From positions 124,001 through 188,000 of the forward strand of contig NZ_FOEE01000007.1 of assembly GCF_900110555.1 (NCBI RefSeq): 64,000 nucleotides of DNA, written 5' to 3'. Source of the stretch: Trujillonella endophytica (lineage in GTDB: Bacteria > Actinomycetota > Actinomycetes > Mycobacteriales > Geodermatophilaceae). How positions within the stretch are numbered: position 1 is the first letter of the stretch; each line of letters starts with the position of its first letter. Position numbers and translations under genes: made by a program. The notes beneath the pieces were generated by a model. That model saw only the letters and a list, made by a program, of their open reading frames with translations. It had not been told where the DNA came from and did not search any database. Below, in pieces: positions 10,355 through 19,902 of the stretch.

Positions 10355-11569
10355 CTATCGCCGCACCCGCCGCCGCCGGGGTGGGTGGCCCGGCCCGTCG
10401 TCGGCGGACACGGCGAGGACGTCGGCGTCGTCGTCGGTCGCCGTCACCGCGCCGCTGCCGGGCACCACGACCGTCTCGTAGACCGCGAGCACCTGGCGGG
10501 CGACGACCGACCAGTCGTAGCCCCAGGCCACCTCGCGGCCGCGCGCGGAGAGGTCGGCCCGCCGGTCGGGGTCGGCCAGCAGCTCCCCCAGCGCGGCGGC
10601 CAGCGCCCGCGCGTCGCCCCGGCGGACCAGCACCCCGACCTCGCCGTCCTCCAGGACGGCGGCGAAGGCGTCCAGGTCACTGGCGACGATCGGCGCCCCC
10701 GCGGCGAGCGCCTCGATGAGGATGATGCCGAAGGACTCGCCCAGCAGGTTCGGCGCGCAGTACACGTCCACCGAGCGCAGGAACGCCGCCTTGTCGGCCT
10801 CGGTCAGCTCGCCCAGCAGCTCCACGTGCGGCTGCAGCTCCGGGCCGATGGCCGTGCGCAGCCCGTCCGGGTCGCCGCGGCCGGCGATCAGCAGCCGCGC
10901 CGTGGGATGCCGGCGGACGACGTCGCGCATCGCCTCCAGCAGCACCGGCAGGCCCTTGCGCGGCTCGTCGTAGCGGCCGAGGAAGCCCACCGTCGGGCCG
11001 CCGGCGCCGCGCGCGCGACCGGGCAGCTCCGGGCCTTCGGCGAACACCCGCACGTGCACGCCGTTGGGGATGATCACCGCGTCCCCGCCCAGGTGCTCGA
11101 CCTGCAGCCGGCGCGCGAAGTCGGAGACGGCGATGCGCCCGCTGATCCGCTCGAGCCACGGCCGGACGACCGGGCCCCAGACGGCGAGCCACTTGGACCG
11201 GACGGTCGCCGCGTGGAAGGTCGCCACGATCGGGCCCTTGGCGATGATGAGCACCAGCAGGCCGATGGACGGCGGCGCGGGGTCGTGCACGTGCACGACG
11301 TCGAAGTGCCCCTCGCGCAGCCAGCGGCGGACCCGGGCCGCGGAGATCGGGCCGAACTGCACGCTGGCCATCGAGCCGTTGTAGGGGATCGGCACGGTGC
11401 GCCCGGCGAAGGTCACGTGCTCGGCGGGCAGCGACTCCTCGTGCTCGGCGGGGGTCAGCACCTCCACGTGGTGACCGAGGCCGCGCAGGGTCTCGGCGAG
11501 GTCGCGCACGTGGTACTGGACACCGCCGGGGCGGTCCCAGCGGTACGGGCAGACCAGTCCTATCCGCAT
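10355..11569 (-). CDS. pimA: phosphatidyl-myo-inositol mannosyltransferase PimA
   Basis: PimA transfers the first mannose from GDP-mannose to phosphatidylinositol at the inner face of the membrane, starting synthesis of PIM glycolipids and lipomannan. The 404-residue GT4 enzyme has the N-terminal [14 protein letters not shown] loop, the [10 protein letters not shown] region, the [18 protein letters not shown] segment that opens the nucleotide-sugar domain, and the E-x7-E motif in [15 protein letters not shown]. The C-terminal 30 residues are Asp- and Arg-rich. It follows patA by 13 bp in the gene order pgsA-patA-pimA familiar from mycobacteria. Confidence 0.93.
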   Translation of the reverse strand: MRIGLVCPYRWDRPGGVQYHVRDLAETLRGLGHHVEVLTPAEHEESLPAEHVTFAGRTVPIPYNGSMASVQFGPISAARVRRWLREGHFDVVHVHDPAPPSIGLLVLIIAKGPIVATFHAATVRSKWLAVWGPVVRPWLERISGRIAVSDFARRLQVEHLGGDAVIIPNGVHVRVFAEGPELPGRARGAGGPTVGFLGRYDEPRKGLPVLLEAMRDVVRRHPTARLLIAGRGDPDGLRTAIGPELQPHVELLGELTEADKAAFLRSVDVYCAPNLLGESFGIILIEALAAGAPIVASDLDAFAAVLEDGEVGVLVRRGDARALAAALGELLADPDRRADLSARGREVAWGYDWSVVARQVLAVYETVVVPGSGAVTATDDDADVLAVSADDGPGHPPRRRRVRR

Positions 11570-11582
11570 GGGCCGATCCGCA

Positions 11583-12572
11583 TCACACGCGCTCCAGGCC
11601 GGTCCGGTTCGGCGGGGCGCCGCGGACCGGGTCCGGCGGCACGTCGGGCCAGATCCGGCCCAGCACGTGCCAGTCCTCGGGCCGCCTCGCGATCGTCGTC
11701 GCGAACGCGTCGGCGATGCCCTGGGTCGCGGCGGTCACCCGGTCGCGCAGGCGTCCGGGGCCGTCGACGGGGATCTCGGGGAGCCACGTGAGACCCCAGC
11801 CGCGCTCGGTGAAGGAGCAGACCATCGGCAGCAGCGCCGCCCCCGTCTGCGCGGCGACCAGCGCCGGGCCGCCCGGCATGGTCGTGGGCCGGCCGGCGAA
11901 GGACACCGGGATGCCGTTGCCGGCGAGGTCCCGGTCGCACAGCAGCGCGACCGACCCACCGCCGTCCAGCCATTCCCGGAGCACCGTCGCGCTGGGTCGC
12001 GGGCCACCGGTCAGCGGCACCACCCGCATGCCGAGCGACTCGCGGAACTCCAGGAACCGGCGGTACAGCGACTCCGGCCGCAGCCGCTCCGCCACCGTCA
12101 GGAACGGGCCGCCGAGCCGGTCGACGTACCAGACGGCCGAGGCGTCCCAGTTGCCGCTGTGCGGCAGCGCCGCGACCACCGGCCGGCCCGAGGCGAGCGC
12201 CCGGTCCAGGTGCTCCCCGCCGGTGACCTCGGTGTCGCGCAGGATCCGCTGCGGGGAGATCCGGGACAGCCGGAACGCCTCCTGCCAGTAGCGGCCGTAG
12301 GAGCGCATCGCGCGCACCGTGAGCGCGTCCAGCTCTCCCTCGTCCACCGTTCCTCCGGTGACCGCCCGCAGGTTCGCCCGCAGCTGGCGGACGCCGCCGC
12401 CGTCGCGCCGGGCGACCCAGCGGAAGGCGGTGTCGAAACCGCTCCGCGCCAGCGGCTCGGGCAGCGCGGTGACCGCGCCCCAGCCCGCGGCGTAGCCCAG
12501 GTCGGTGGCCCGGGCGAGGGCCCGGGTGCGGAGTCCGGCCGACGCGGGCCGGTCGGCCACCGGGGTGCTCAC
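11583..12572 (-). CDS. patA: phosphatidylinositol mannoside acyltransferase
   Basis: This lysophospholipid-acyltransferase-like enzyme (LpxL/HtrB fold) acylates the mannose of PIM1/PIM2 at the cytoplasmic membrane. The 329-residue sequence contains the catalytic H-x4-D motif (LPHSGNWD), the LAGNGIPVSFAGRP region and GGPALVAAQTGA. GTG at 12572 overlaps the pgsA stop (GTGA), which fixes the start. Its position between the CDP-alcohol phosphatidyltransferase and PimA supports the PIM assignment over lipid A acylation, since the window's gene content is actinobacterial. Confidence 0.9.
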   Translation of the reverse strand: MSTPVADRPASAGLRTRALARATDLGYAAGWGAVTALPEPLARSGFDTAFRWVARRDGGGVRQLRANLRAVTGGTVDEGELDALTVRAMRSYGRYWQEAFRLSRISPQRILRDTEVTGGEHLDRALASGRPVVAALPHSGNWDASAVWYVDRLGGPFLTVAERLRPESLYRRFLEFRESLGMRVVPLTGGPRPSATVLREWLDGGGSVALLCDRDLAGNGIPVSFAGRPTTMPGGPALVAAQTGAALLPMVCSFTERGWGLTWLPEIPVDGPGRLRDRVTAATQGIADAFATTIARRPEDWHVLGRIWPDVPPDPVRGAPPNRTGLERV

Positions 12573-13201
12573 GGCGCCGCCGGCTCGGTCGGCAGCGGCC
12601 GGCCGCGGGCCTGCCGGTGGACCTCGACGCCGCGCTGGACCACGGTGACCGCGCTGCCGGCCAGCAGCAGCCACAGCCCGACGTGCACCGCGTAGGGCAG
12701 GCCCAGTCCGTACAGCCCGGTGCCGGCGAGCACGAGGATGAGCCGCTCGGTGCGCTCCACGACCCCGACGTCGCAGGTCAGCCCGACGCCCTCGGCGCGT
12801 GCCTTCACGTAGGAGGTCAGCACCCCGAGCACGAGGCAGAGCAGGGCGACCAGCGCGAGCAGGCGGTTGTCGCCCTCGCCGGTGAACCACCAGACGAGCG
12901 CGCCGAACACCGCGGCGTCGACGACCCGGTCGAGGCTGGAGTCCAGCACCGCGCCGAACAGCGAGCCCCCGCCGCGGGCCCGGGCCAGGGCGCCGTCCAG
13001 CATGTCCAGCAGGACGAACACGGTGACGACCAGCGAGCCCCAGAACAGGACGCCGTTCGCGATCAGCGCGACCGCCCCGGCGACCGCGCCCAGCGTGCCG
13101 GTGACGGTCACGGCGTCGGCCGTGACCCCCGCCCGCAGCAGCGTGCCGACCACCGGCGCCCAGAAGCGGCCGACCGCGGCCCGGGCCCCCTTCCCCAGCA
13201 C
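12569..13201 (-). CDS. pgsA: phosphatidylinositol phosphate synthase (CDP-alcohol phosphatidyltransferase)
   Basis: A membrane CDP-alcohol phosphatidyltransferase; in this genomic context it most likely joins CDP-diacylglycerol to inositol 1-phosphate to make phosphatidylinositol phosphate. The 210-residue protein has the complete signature D-x2-D-G-x2-A-R-x8-G-x3-D-x3-D (from DMLDGALARA through FGAVLDSSLD) and about six membrane helices. The start is GTG 13201, directly abutting the stop of the HIT gene with no gap. It is first in the lipid trio pgsA-patA-pimA. Confidence 0.92.
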   Translation of the reverse strand: MLGKGARAAVGRFWAPVVGTLLRAGVTADAVTVTGTLGAVAGAVALIANGVLFWGSLVVTVFVLLDMLDGALARARGGGSLFGAVLDSSLDRVVDAAVFGALVWWFTGEGDNRLLALVALLCLVLGVLTSYVKARAEGVGLTCDVGVVERTERLILVLAGTGLYGLGLPYAVHVGLWLLLAGSAVTVVQRGVEVHRQARGRPLPTEPAAP

Positions 13202-13783
13202 TCAGTCCTCCCCGGCGTCGCCCGCGGGCCAGTTCGCGGCCAGCAGGGCGCGGGTCTCGCGCAGCACCTGGGGCAGGACCCGGGTGAGCCCGATGACCGG
13301 CATGAAGTTGGTGTCCCCGCCCCAGCGCGGCACGGCGTGCTGGTGCAGGTGGTCGGCGATGCCGGCCCCGGCGACCGAGCCCTGGTTCATCCCGATGTTG
13401 AACCCGTGGGCGCCGCTGACCGAGCGCACGACCCGCATGGCCGTCTGCGTGAAGGAGCCCATCTCGGCGACCTCGTCCGCGGTCAGGTCGGTGTAGTCCG
13501 GGACGTGCCGGTACGGGACGACCATCAGGTGACCGGCGTTGTACGGGTAGAGGTTGAGGACGGCGAAGACGGTGCGGCCGCGGGCGACGACCAGGCCCTC
13601 CTCGTCGTCCTGCTGCGGGATCAGGCAGAACGGGCAGTCGTGCGCCCCGGTCGCCCTGCCCACCCCGCGGATGTAGGCCATCCGGTAGGGGGTCCACAGG
13701 TGCTCGAACGCCTCGCCCGGCGACCGCCCCGGGTCCCCGTCGCCGGGCATTGCGAGGGGTGCGCCGTCGTCCGGTGCCGTCAT
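13202..13783 (-). CDS. HIT-family nucleotide hydrolase/phosphorylase
   Basis: A histidine-triad protein of 193 residues; the actinobacterial homologue next to pgsA is an Ap4A phosphorylase. Two cysteines in DCPFCLIPQ probably belong to a zinc site, the core [18 protein letters not shown] is conserved, and the triad appears as [11 protein letters not shown]. The first 30 residues are a Gly/Asp-rich tail. ATG at 13783 overlaps the thrS stop (ATGA). The gene abuts pgsA, so thrS-HIT-pgsA-patA-pimA forms one translational chain. Substrate choice among dinucleoside polyphosphates is inference from the family. Confidence 0.9.
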   Translation of the reverse strand: MTAPDDGAPLAMPGDGDPGRSPGEAFEHLWTPYRMAYIRGVGRATGAHDCPFCLIPQQDDEEGLVVARGRTVFAVLNLYPYNAGHLMVVPYRHVPDYTDLTADEVAEMGSFTQTAMRVVRSVSGAHGFNIGMNQGSVAGAGIADHLHQHAVPRWGGDTNFMPVIGLTRVLPQVLRETRALLAANWPAGDAGED

Positions 13784-15819
13784 CCGGCGACCTGCAGCGC
13801 GTCGGCGGTCGGGTCGGTGTTGGCGCGCGAGGCCACCCAGCCGGCGATGGCGGCGACGGCCTGCTCGATCGGCACGCCGTTGTGCTGGCTGCCGTCGCGG
13901 AAGCGGAAGGAGACCGCGCCCGCCTCGGCGTCGGTGGCGCCGGCGAGCAGCACGAACGGCACCTTCTGCTTGCTGGCGGTGCGGATCTTCTTCTGCATCC
14001 GGTCGTCGGAGTCGTCGATGTCGACCCGGATGCCCCGGGCCTTGAGCCGCAGGGCGACGTCTGCCAGGTAGGGCACCTGCTCGTCGGTGATCGGGATGCC
14101 GGTGACCTGCACGGGGGCGAGCCAGGCGGGGAACGCCCCGGCGTAGTGCTCGGTGAGCACGCCGAAGAACCGCTCGATCGAGCCGAACTTGGCCGAGTGG
14201 ATCATCACCGGCTGCGCGCGGCCGCCGTCGGGGGCGGTGTACTCCAGGCCGAACCCGGCCGGCTGGTTGAAGTCGTACTGGATGGTCGACATCTGCCAGG
14301 TGCGGCCGATCGCGTCCCGGGCCTGCACCGAGATCTTCGGGCCGTAGAAGGCGGCGCCACCCGGGTCCGGGACGAGCTCCAGCCCGGTGTCGCGCGCCGC
14401 CTCCTCGAGCACCGCGGTGGCCAGCGCCCACTCCCCTTCCGAGCCGACGAACTTGTCCTGCTTGTCCGGGTCGTCCCCGCGGGTGGACAGCTCCAGGTAG
14501 TAGTCGTCCAGGCCGAAGTCGCGCAGCAGGCCCAGCACGAAGGCCAGCAGGTGGCGGACCTCCCCGGGCGCCTGCTCGGGGGTGACGTAGCTGTGCGAGT
14601 CGTCCTGGGTGAGGCCGCGGACCCGGGTCAGGCCGTGCACCACGCCGGACTTCTCGTACCGGTAGACCGAGCCGAACTCGAAGAACCGCAGCGGCAGCTC
14701 GCGGTAGGACCGCCCGCGCGACCGGAAGATCAGGTTGTGCATCGGGCAGTTCATGGCCTTGAGGTAGTACTCGCTGTTCTCCAGTTCCATCGGCGGGAAC
14801 ATGGTCTCGGCGTAGTACGGCAGGTGGCCCGAGGTCTCGAACAGGCCGGCCTTGGAGATGTGCGGGGTGCCGACGTACTCGAAACCCTCCTCGATGTGCC
14901 GGCGGCGGACGTAGTCCTCCATCTCCCGCTTGACCACCCCGCCCTTGGGGTGGAACACGGCCAGGCCCGAGCCGATCTCGTCGGGGAAGCTGAACAGGTC
15001 CAGCTCCACGCCCAGGCGGCGGTGGTCGCGCCGCTCGGCCTCGGCGAGCTGCTCCAGGTACGCCTTGTGGGCGTCCTTGCTCTCCCACGCGGTGCCGTAG
15101 ACGCGCTGCAGCTGCGGGTTCTTCTCGCTCCCCCGCCAGTAGGCGGCGGCGCTGCGGGTCAGCGAGAACGCCGGGATGGTGCTGGTGCGCGGCACGTGCG
15201 GGCCGCGGCACAGGTCGGTCCACAGCCGGTCGCCGGTCCGGGCGTCGAGGTTGTCGTACATGGTCAGCTGCGCGCCGCCGACCTCGACGGAGGCCCCCTC
15301 GGCGGCCTCACCGGCGCCGCCCTTCAGCCCGATCAGCTCGAGCTTGTACGGCTCGTGCGCCAGCTCGCTCTCCGCGTCGGCGTCGCTGATCTCCCGGCGG
15401 GCGAAGTGCTGGCCCGCGCGGACGATCTCCTGCATCCGCTTCTCCAGCGCCTGCAGGTCCTCGGGGGTGAACGGCCGCTCGGGGTCGAAGTCGTAGTAGA
15501 AGCCGTTCTCCACCGGCGGGCCGATGCCCAGCCGGGTGCCCGGGAAGAGGTCCTGCACCGCCTGGGCGAGCACGTGCGCGGTCGAGTGCCGGATGACCGC
15601 CCGCCCGTCGGGGCTGCCCGCCGCCACCGGCTCGACCTCCGCCTCGGCCTCGGGCGCCCAGGCGAGGTCGCGCAGGTCGCCCGTGGCCAGGTCGCGGACG
15701 ACGACGGCGCCGTCGGGACCCTTGAGGGGCACCCCGGCGTCCTTGAGCGCCTGCTGCGCCGTCGTCCCGGCCGGCACCCGGATCGGGGCGACGGCGGCGG
15801 GGGTGGGCGCGGCAGACAC
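13780..15819 (-). CDS. thrS: threonyl-tRNA synthetase
   Basis: Class II threonyl-tRNA synthetase of 679 residues. Domains in order: TGS (about 10-75), the editing/SAD domain (about 80-260), the catalytic core with motif [21 protein letters not shown] (zinc-binding Cys and motif 2 region), [12 protein letters not shown] and the motif 3 segment, then the anticodon-binding domain (about 575-670) with [12 protein letters not shown] and [15 protein letters not shown] at 15819 is preceded by a TAGGAG ribosome site. The 129-bp leader shows no recognisable T-box. It heads the PIM-lipid gene cluster, an order shared with mycobacteria. Confidence 0.97.
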   Translation of the reverse strand: MSAAPTPAAVAPIRVPAGTTAQQALKDAGVPLKGPDGAVVVRDLATGDLRDLAWAPEAEAEVEPVAAGSPDGRAVIRHSTAHVLAQAVQDLFPGTRLGIGPPVENGFYYDFDPERPFTPEDLQALEKRMQEIVRAGQHFARREISDADAESELAHEPYKLELIGLKGGAGEAAEGASVEVGGAQLTMYDNLDARTGDRLWTDLCRGPHVPRTSTIPAFSLTRSAAAYWRGSEKNPQLQRVYGTAWESKDAHKAYLEQLAEAERRDHRRLGVELDLFSFPDEIGSGLAVFHPKGGVVKREMEDYVRRRHIEEGFEYVGTPHISKAGLFETSGHLPYYAETMFPPMELENSEYYLKAMNCPMHNLIFRSRGRSYRELPLRFFEFGSVYRYEKSGVVHGLTRVRGLTQDDSHSYVTPEQAPGEVRHLLAFVLGLLRDFGLDDYYLELSTRGDDPDKQDKFVGSEGEWALATAVLEEAARDTGLELVPDPGGAAFYGPKISVQARDAIGRTWQMSTIQYDFNQPAGFGLEYTAPDGGRAQPVMIHSAKFGSIERFFGVLTEHYAGAFPAWLAPVQVTGIPITDEQVPYLADVALRLKARGIRVDIDDSDDRMQKKIRTASKQKVPFVLLAGATDAEAGAVSFRFRDGSQHNGVPIEQAVAAIAGWVASRANTDPTADALQVAG

Positions 15820-15948
15820 GGGAACTCCTACGGGACGGGAAACACCTCGCCCCGGCCGGGCGACCGGGACACCAGCAGGGTATCCACCGGCGCAGCCCGT
15901 TTCGGCCGCGTGTCGCCGGCCGCCGGGGACCGGTCGCGCCGGCCGGCC

Positions 15949-16530
15949 CTAGCGGCCGGCGGCCGGAGGCGCGTCGTCGAGGCCGACCGGGTCGCCCACC
16001 GCGACCTCCCCCGGCTCCAGCACCTCCGCGTAGACGCCGAGGCAGTGCCGGGGCAGCCGGGTCACGCGCAGCAGCGCCTCCCCCACCCGCAGCCGCCGCC
16101 CGACCCAGGTGCGCTCGTCGCCGTCGTCCGCCGCGAGCTCGAGGAGCAGGTTGGCGCGGGGGTCCTCGGCCGAGCACCCCACCGGCACCTCCCCCGCGGC
16201 CGCGCGGTCGACCGCCTGGCGGCTCACCAGGTGGACGGCGGCGGCGTCGACCTGCGGTCCCCCGGCGGAGGGAGCCAGCCGCACCGGCCGCCCCAGCACC
16301 GCGGTGAGGGTCGCCGAGTCGGCGTCGGCGTCCCCGGTGGCGACCACCTCGCGCAGCCGCGGCGACGTCCTCGCCGCGACCCGCTCCCCGGTGGCGGCGT
16401 CGACGACCGCGTACGCCCGGTCACCGCGCAGACCCTCGACCTCGACGCGAGCCGCAGGGACCGTCCGGCCGGCGAGCGACTTCACCGGATACACCGCGAT
16501 CTGCTCGACCCGCCCCACGACGCCGCTCAC
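15949..16530 (-). CDS. MOSC domain protein
   Basis: A 193-residue protein with the MOSC N-terminal barrel start VEQIAVYPVKSLAG, the GLRGDRAYAVVD strand and a MOSC core ending in LPRHCLGVYAEVLEPGEVAVGDPV. MOSC proteins bind molybdenum cofactor or move sulfur; some act as molybdopterin-dependent reductases. The usual conserved cysteine of the active types may correspond to the Cys in VGCSAEDPRAN or in PRHC; I cannot assign it. GTG 16530 is the chosen start. The gene lies 32 bp downstream of a thioesterase gene on the same strand, with no obvious pathway link. Confidence 0.85.
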   Translation of the reverse strand: MSGVVGRVEQIAVYPVKSLAGRTVPAARVEVEGLRGDRAYAVVDAATGERVAARTSPRLREVVATGDADADSATLTAVLGRPVRLAPSAGGPQVDAAAVHLVSRQAVDRAAAGEVPVGCSAEDPRANLLLELAADDGDERTWVGRRLRVGEALLRVTRLPRHCLGVYAEVLEPGEVAVGDPVGLDDAPPAAGR

Positions 16531-16562
16531 CGGGCCGACGCTACGCACCGCGAGCGCGCGGG

Positions 16563-16982
16563 TCAGCCCGCGACGGCGGGCCGCGGAACGGCGATGGCCT
16601 GGAGAGCGGCGCGCTGCCGGCCCGACAGCGGGGACGACGTGCTGCGGTCGGCGGTCACGTGCGCCACCACGACCGTGGCCTCCACGGCCAGCCGGCCGTC
16701 CTGCACCAGCCGGACGGCGAACTCCACGGAGCTGCGGCCGACGCGGACGACGTCGACCTCGAAGTCCGCCGGGGTCACGAACACCTCGCGCCGGTAGTCG
16801 AAGGCGATGTGGACGACGCCGAGCTCCCGCAGCGGCAGCACGCCCTCGCCGAGGTCTTCCAGCACCTGCTCCCACGCGGCGGACACCGACTCGACGACGA
16901 GGAAGTACGGGGCGTGGCCGCCCTCGCGTTCGGAGCCGTCGGTTCCGGGACGACGGGCGACGCGGCGGGTGAAGACGGGCAC
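16563..16982 (-). CDS. acyl-CoA thioesterase, 4HBT hotdog family
   Basis: A 139-residue single hotdog-fold protein resembling YbgC/4-hydroxybenzoyl-CoA thioesterases. The N-terminal APYFLVVESVSAAWEQVL matches the long hotdog helix region, followed by the strands VVHIAFDYRREVFVTPADFE and VGRSSVEFAVRLVQDGRL. The start GTG 16982 is the first plausible one after an in-frame non-start context, but it lacks a strong ribosome site. Substrate unknown. It may be co-transcribed with the MOSC gene. Confidence 0.8.
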   Translation of the reverse strand: MPVFTRRVARRPGTDGSEREGGHAPYFLVVESVSAAWEQVLEDLGEGVLPLRELGVVHIAFDYRREVFVTPADFEVDVVRVGRSSVEFAVRLVQDGRLAVEATVVVAHVTADRSTSSPLSGRQRAALQAIAVPRPAVAG

Positions 16983-17127
16983 GACCGCGCAGGCTAGCCG
17001 CACGCGCGGCGGCGCCCACCTGTCGGGGCGACCACCGATGAGGTCCGGCTCCCCGGGCCGTCTTCCCCTTCGACAGACTCCCGGCGACGGCCGCAGGCCT
17101 CGCCGACCGACTCCGAGGAGAGCAGAC

Positions 17128-17679
17128 ATGGGCGCGATCAGGGTGCACGAGTTCACGACCGTCGACGGCGTGGTCGACGCGCCGATGTGGACGATGGACT
17201 ACGGCTTCCCCGACGACCTGGCGGCCTCGATCGGCGCGATCACCGCACCGGCCACCGGCATCCTGCTGGGCCGCACCACGTTCGAGATGTTCGCCCCGGC
17301 GTGGTCGACGCGCACGGTCGAGGAGGACCCGGGGGCACCCTTCTTCAACGACACCCGCAAGCACGTCGTCTCGAGCACGTTGACCGACGCCGAGTCCGTG
17401 TGGCGCAACTCCGCCGTCCTGGGGCCCTACGACGCCGACCGCATCCGGGGGCTCAAGGCCGAGGGCGACCTCTACGTCAGCGGGAGCGCCACGCTGGTGC
17501 GCGCGCTGGTCGCCGACGGCCTGGTCGACGAGCTGCACCTGTACGTCTACCCGGTGGCGGTGGGCGAGGGCATCCGGCTGTTCCCCGAGGGCACCGCGAA
17601 GACCCCGCTGGCGCTGCTGGGGGTCGAGTCGCTGTCCAACGGCGTGGCGCACCTGACCTACGGCCCGGCCGCCGGCTGA
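17128..17679 (+). CDS. dihydrofolate reductase-like (RibD C-terminal) protein
   Basis: A 183-residue protein of the RibD C-terminal/DHFR-like fold, a large family of NADPH-dependent reductases of mostly unknown substrate. Visible elements are the N-terminal HEFTTVDGVVDAP, LLGRTTFEMFAPAW, the cofactor strand DLYVSGSATLVRALVADGLVDE and LHLYVYPVAVGEGIRLFPEG. ATG 17128 follows a GAGGAG site. It is 25 bp upstream of a second DHFR-like gene with the same architecture but low identity, suggesting an old tandem pair. Function is not assigned. Confidence 0.85.
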   Translation: MGAIRVHEFTTVDGVVDAPMWTMDYGFPDDLAASIGAITAPATGILLGRTTFEMFAPAWSTRTVEEDPGAPFFNDTRKHVVSSTLTDAESVWRNSAVLGPYDADRIRGLKAEGDLYVSGSATLVRALVADGLVDELHLYVYPVAVGEGIRLFPEGTAKTPLALLGVESLSNGVAHLTYGPAAG

Positions 17680-17704
17680 CCCCGGTCCGGAGGGGAGGAC
17701 CGCC

Positions 17705-18262
17705 ATGGGCAGGCTCGTGTACTCGATGATCACCTCGCTCGACGGCTACGCCGTCGCGGCCGAGGGCGACCTCGGCCGCGGCGCCGAGGACGAGGAGGTG
17801 CACACCTTCATCGACGACCGGTTCCGCTCGGTCGGCACCTACCTCTACGGCCGGCGGATGTACGAGACGATGGTGTTCTGGGAGACCGCGCACGCCGAGC
17901 CCGACGCCCCGCCGCACATCGTCGAGTACGCGCGCGGCTGGCAGGCGGCCGACAAGGTCGTCTACTCCACGACGCTGGAGTCGGTGTCCAGCGAGCGGAC
18001 CAGGATCGAGCGGGCTTTCGACCCGCAGTCGGTCCGAAGGCTCAAGGAGGAGTCCGAGGCCGATCTCAGCGTCGACGGGCCCACCCTCGCCGCCCAGGCG
18101 ATCAGGGCCGGACTGGTGGACGACTACCACCTGTTCCTCACCACGAGCGTGGTGGGCGGCGGCACGCGGTTCTTCCCGGACGGCGTGCGCCTCGATCTCG
18201 ACCTGGTCGAGCAGCGCTCCTTCGACAGCGGGCTGCTCTACGCGCACTACCGGACCCGCTGA
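17705..18262 (+). CDS. dihydrofolate reductase-like (RibD C-terminal) protein
   Basis: The second DHFR-like reductase, 185 residues, starts with the family's MGRLVYSMITSLDGYA. It then shows YGRRMYETMVFWE, the VDGPTLAAQAIRAGLVDDYHLF cofactor/dimer region, and VVGGGTRFFPDGVRLDLDL. A GGAGGGGAGG ribosome site precedes ATG 17705. The pair 17128-18262 is probably one transcript, ended by the hairpin at 18287-18329. Substrate unknown. Confidence 0.87.
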   Translation: MGRLVYSMITSLDGYAVAAEGDLGRGAEDEEVHTFIDDRFRSVGTYLYGRRMYETMVFWETAHAEPDAPPHIVEYARGWQAADKVVYSTTLESVSSERTRIERAFDPQSVRRLKEESEADLSVDGPTLAAQAIRAGLVDDYHLFLTTSVVGGGTRFFPDGVRLDLDLVEQRSFDSGLLYAHYRTR

Positions 18263-18286
18263 GCCCCAGCCCGGCCTCGGACACGA

Positions 18287-18329
18287 CGAAGGGCCAGGCT
18301 CCCCCTCGTCGAGGAGACCTGGCCCTTCG
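18287..18329. terminator. shared hairpin between DHFR-like gene and tRNA-Val
   Basis: A 12-bp perfect stem (CGAAGGGCCAGG / CCTGGCCCTTCG) encloses a partly paired interior. It is placed to end both the plus-strand reductase pair and the minus-strand tRNA-Val transcript. No U-tract is present. Confidence 0.6.
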
Positions 18330-18335
18330 GCTCGG

Positions 18336-18407
18336 TGGGCGATACTGGGTTCGAACCAGTGACCTCTTCGGTGTGAACGAAGCGCGCTACCACTGCGCCA
18401 ATCGCCC
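18336..18407 (-). tRNA. tRNA-Val (CAC)
   Basis: A 72-nt cloverleaf on the minus strand: acceptor GGGCGAT/ATCGCCC, anticodon stem CTTCG/CGAAG around loop TTCACAC (anticodon CAC, codon GUG), T-arm ACTGG-TTCGAAC-CCAGT, discriminator A. CCA is not encoded. It differs from the plus-strand tRNA-Val at 21422 at only four positions, all in the anticodon arm. Confidence 0.96.
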
Positions 18408-18433
18408 GGTGCGCCGTCGATTGTGCCAGACGG

Positions 18434-18943
18434 CTAGTGCCAGAGCGGAACCCACCCCGGCACCCAGCCGGGAACGCCCACGAGGTGCAGCGTCACCACC
18501 AGGACGCCGTAGACGAACGCGGCGGTGGCCAGCGCGATGAGCCCGCGGACCCAGATCGGCTGCCGGCCGATCCAGCTCGTCCACGCCGCGACGTGCCCCT
18601 TCGTGAACTCCAGCAGGCGCTCGGCCCAGAAGAACTCGCTGGCGAGCACGAAGAGGCCGGCGATGACGGTGAGCCAGCCCGGCCCGGGCAGCGGGATGGT
18701 GACGAGGCCGACGGCGACGATGAGGCCGCCGACGATGCCGACGCCGATGCGGTAGGCGTGGTCGATGCTGCGCCGGGCGGCCAGGCGCCGACGCCAGGCC
18801 GACTCCGCGACGCGTTCGCGCAGCGAGTGCATGCCGTCCTCGGCGAAGTGCGCCCGACGCTCCTCCGTGGGCGAGAGGGCCGGGCGCGCGCCGTCGGGCT
18901 GCCCGCCGCGTGGCGCGTGCGCCGCGGTCCCGGGAGCCGCCAC
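18434..18943 (-). CDS. PGPGW-motif membrane protein (TIGR02611-like)
   Basis: A 169-residue putative membrane protein. A charged cytoplasmic N-terminus (about 70 residues) is followed by three to four hydrophobic segments. The first pair contains the PGPGW motif that names the family (IPLPGPGWLTVIAGLF), then FFWAERLLEFTKGHV. The C-terminus is Trp/Pro rich. The function is unknown. The GTG at 18943 is chosen because a CAGGAG site lies just upstream; ATG internal to MHSLRERV is an alternative. It starts 26 bp after the anti-sigma factor gene and may belong to that operon. Confidence 0.75.
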   Translation of the reverse strand: MAAPGTAAHAPRGGQPDGARPALSPTEERRAHFAEDGMHSLRERVAESAWRRRLAARRSIDHAYRIGVGIVGGLIVAVGLVTIPLPGPGWLTVIAGLFVLASEFFWAERLLEFTKGHVAAWTSWIGRQPIWVRGLIALATAAFVYGVLVVTLHLVGVPGWVPGWVPLWH

Positions 18944-18969
18944 GGTCTCCTGCTCGCTCAGTTGGTCAC

Positions 18970-19902
18970 CTACCCGCTCGCCGCCACGACCGCCGTGGGA
19001 GCCGGCGGCGCCTGCCGACCGCGCTCGAGGCTGATGGCGTAGCCGTCGAAGTCGCCGAGCCCGGTCGTCGTGGAGCCTACGGTCCGGACGTCCATTTGTG
19101 ACCGGACCACGTCGAAGGTCCCCAGCGCGACCGGGCCGTCGTCGATGCCCCACACGACGTAGGTCTCGCGCTCGGTGTCGTTGACGGGCAATCCGTGGGC
19201 GACGACCTGGACCTCCGCGTCCCGGGCCACCACCGTCGCCACCCGCCCGCCGTCCCCGGTGAGCGGCGCGATGGTCGCCGTCCCGGGCTCGAGGAGGGAG
19301 GCGACGACGCCCGCCTGCTCCTCGGCGCCGGCCACCGCCTCGTCACGGGCGTCGTCGAGCACCACGATCCAGCTGCCGAGGCCCAGGATCGCGGCGATCC
19401 CCGCGGCCGCCAGGGCGTTGGGTACCACCCGTCGCCACGGCGAGCGGGGCACGGGATCCTCGCCCGCCCGCCCGGCCTCGCGGTAGGCGGGGAACCCGGT
19501 GGCGGCGGTCGCGCCGCCCCGGGCCGCGCCGGGGACGGGAACCGGGGTGGGGCCGGGCAGCGGCCCGCCGGACGGCCCGCGGTCGCCGGACGGCGCGGGT
19601 GCGGACGGCGCGGGTGCGGACGGCGCGGGCGCGGGCGGCGACACCTGGGTGGACCGCTCGACGGCGGCCCGCAGCCGGTCCCGCAGCGCCTCGTCCGGCG
19701 CGGACGCCGGCAGGTCGACCGCGAGCGCGCCCATCACCTCGGCGGTCTCGGCCACGGTGCGGGCGCACCGGGAGCAACCGGGCAGGTGCCCGTCGAAGAC
19801 GACCTCGTCCTCCGGCTCCAGCGCGTGCAGCGCCCAGCCCACGGCGAGCTCGTCGAACGTCTCGTGGCCGTCGGGCTCCGGCCAGGTCCGCTGCCGGCTC
19901 AT
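18970..19902 (-). CDS. anti-sigma-K factor RskA-like membrane protein
   Basis: A 310-residue zinc-binding anti-sigma factor, probably controlling the adjacent ECF sigma factor. Residues 1-80 form the ASD domain with the H-x3-C-x2-C motif (GHLPGCSRC). A Pro/Ala linker includes a tandem SAPAP repeat encoded by 15-bp units near 19595-19640. One membrane helix (ALAAAGIAAILGLGSWIVVL) follows, then the extracytoplasmic RskA C-terminal domain with YVVWGIDDGPVALGTF. ATG 19902 overlaps the sigma gene stop by 4 bp. In this class, regulated proteolysis of the anti-sigma factor frees the sigma factor; that is known of the family and not visible here. Confidence 0.9.
   Translation of the reverse strand: MSRQRTWPEPDGHETFDELAVGWALHALEPEDEVVFDGHLPGCSRCARTVAETAEVMGALAVDLPASAPDEALRDRLRAAVERSTQVSPPAPAPSAPAPSAPAPSGDRGPSGGPLPGPTPVPVPGAARGGATAATGFPAYREAGRAGEDPVPRSPWRRVVPNALAAAGIAAILGLGSWIVVLDDARDEAVAGAEEQAGVVASLLEPGTATIAPLTGDGGRVATVVARDAEVQVVAHGLPVNDTERETYVVWGIDDGPVALGTFDVVRSQMDVRTVGSTTTGLGDFDGYAISLERGRQAPPAPTAVVAASG

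Noticed and set aside
15820-15948. T-box or other leader upstream of thrS
   Set aside because: The 129-bp leader lacks the T-box consensus and any clear specifier hairpin.
17128-18262. The two DHFR-like genes as true folate-pathway dihydrofolate reductases or as ribD
   Set aside because: They have only the RibD C-terminal/DHFR-like fold and lack the deaminase domain. No folate or riboflavin genes are nearby, and such paralogues are abundant in actinobacteria.
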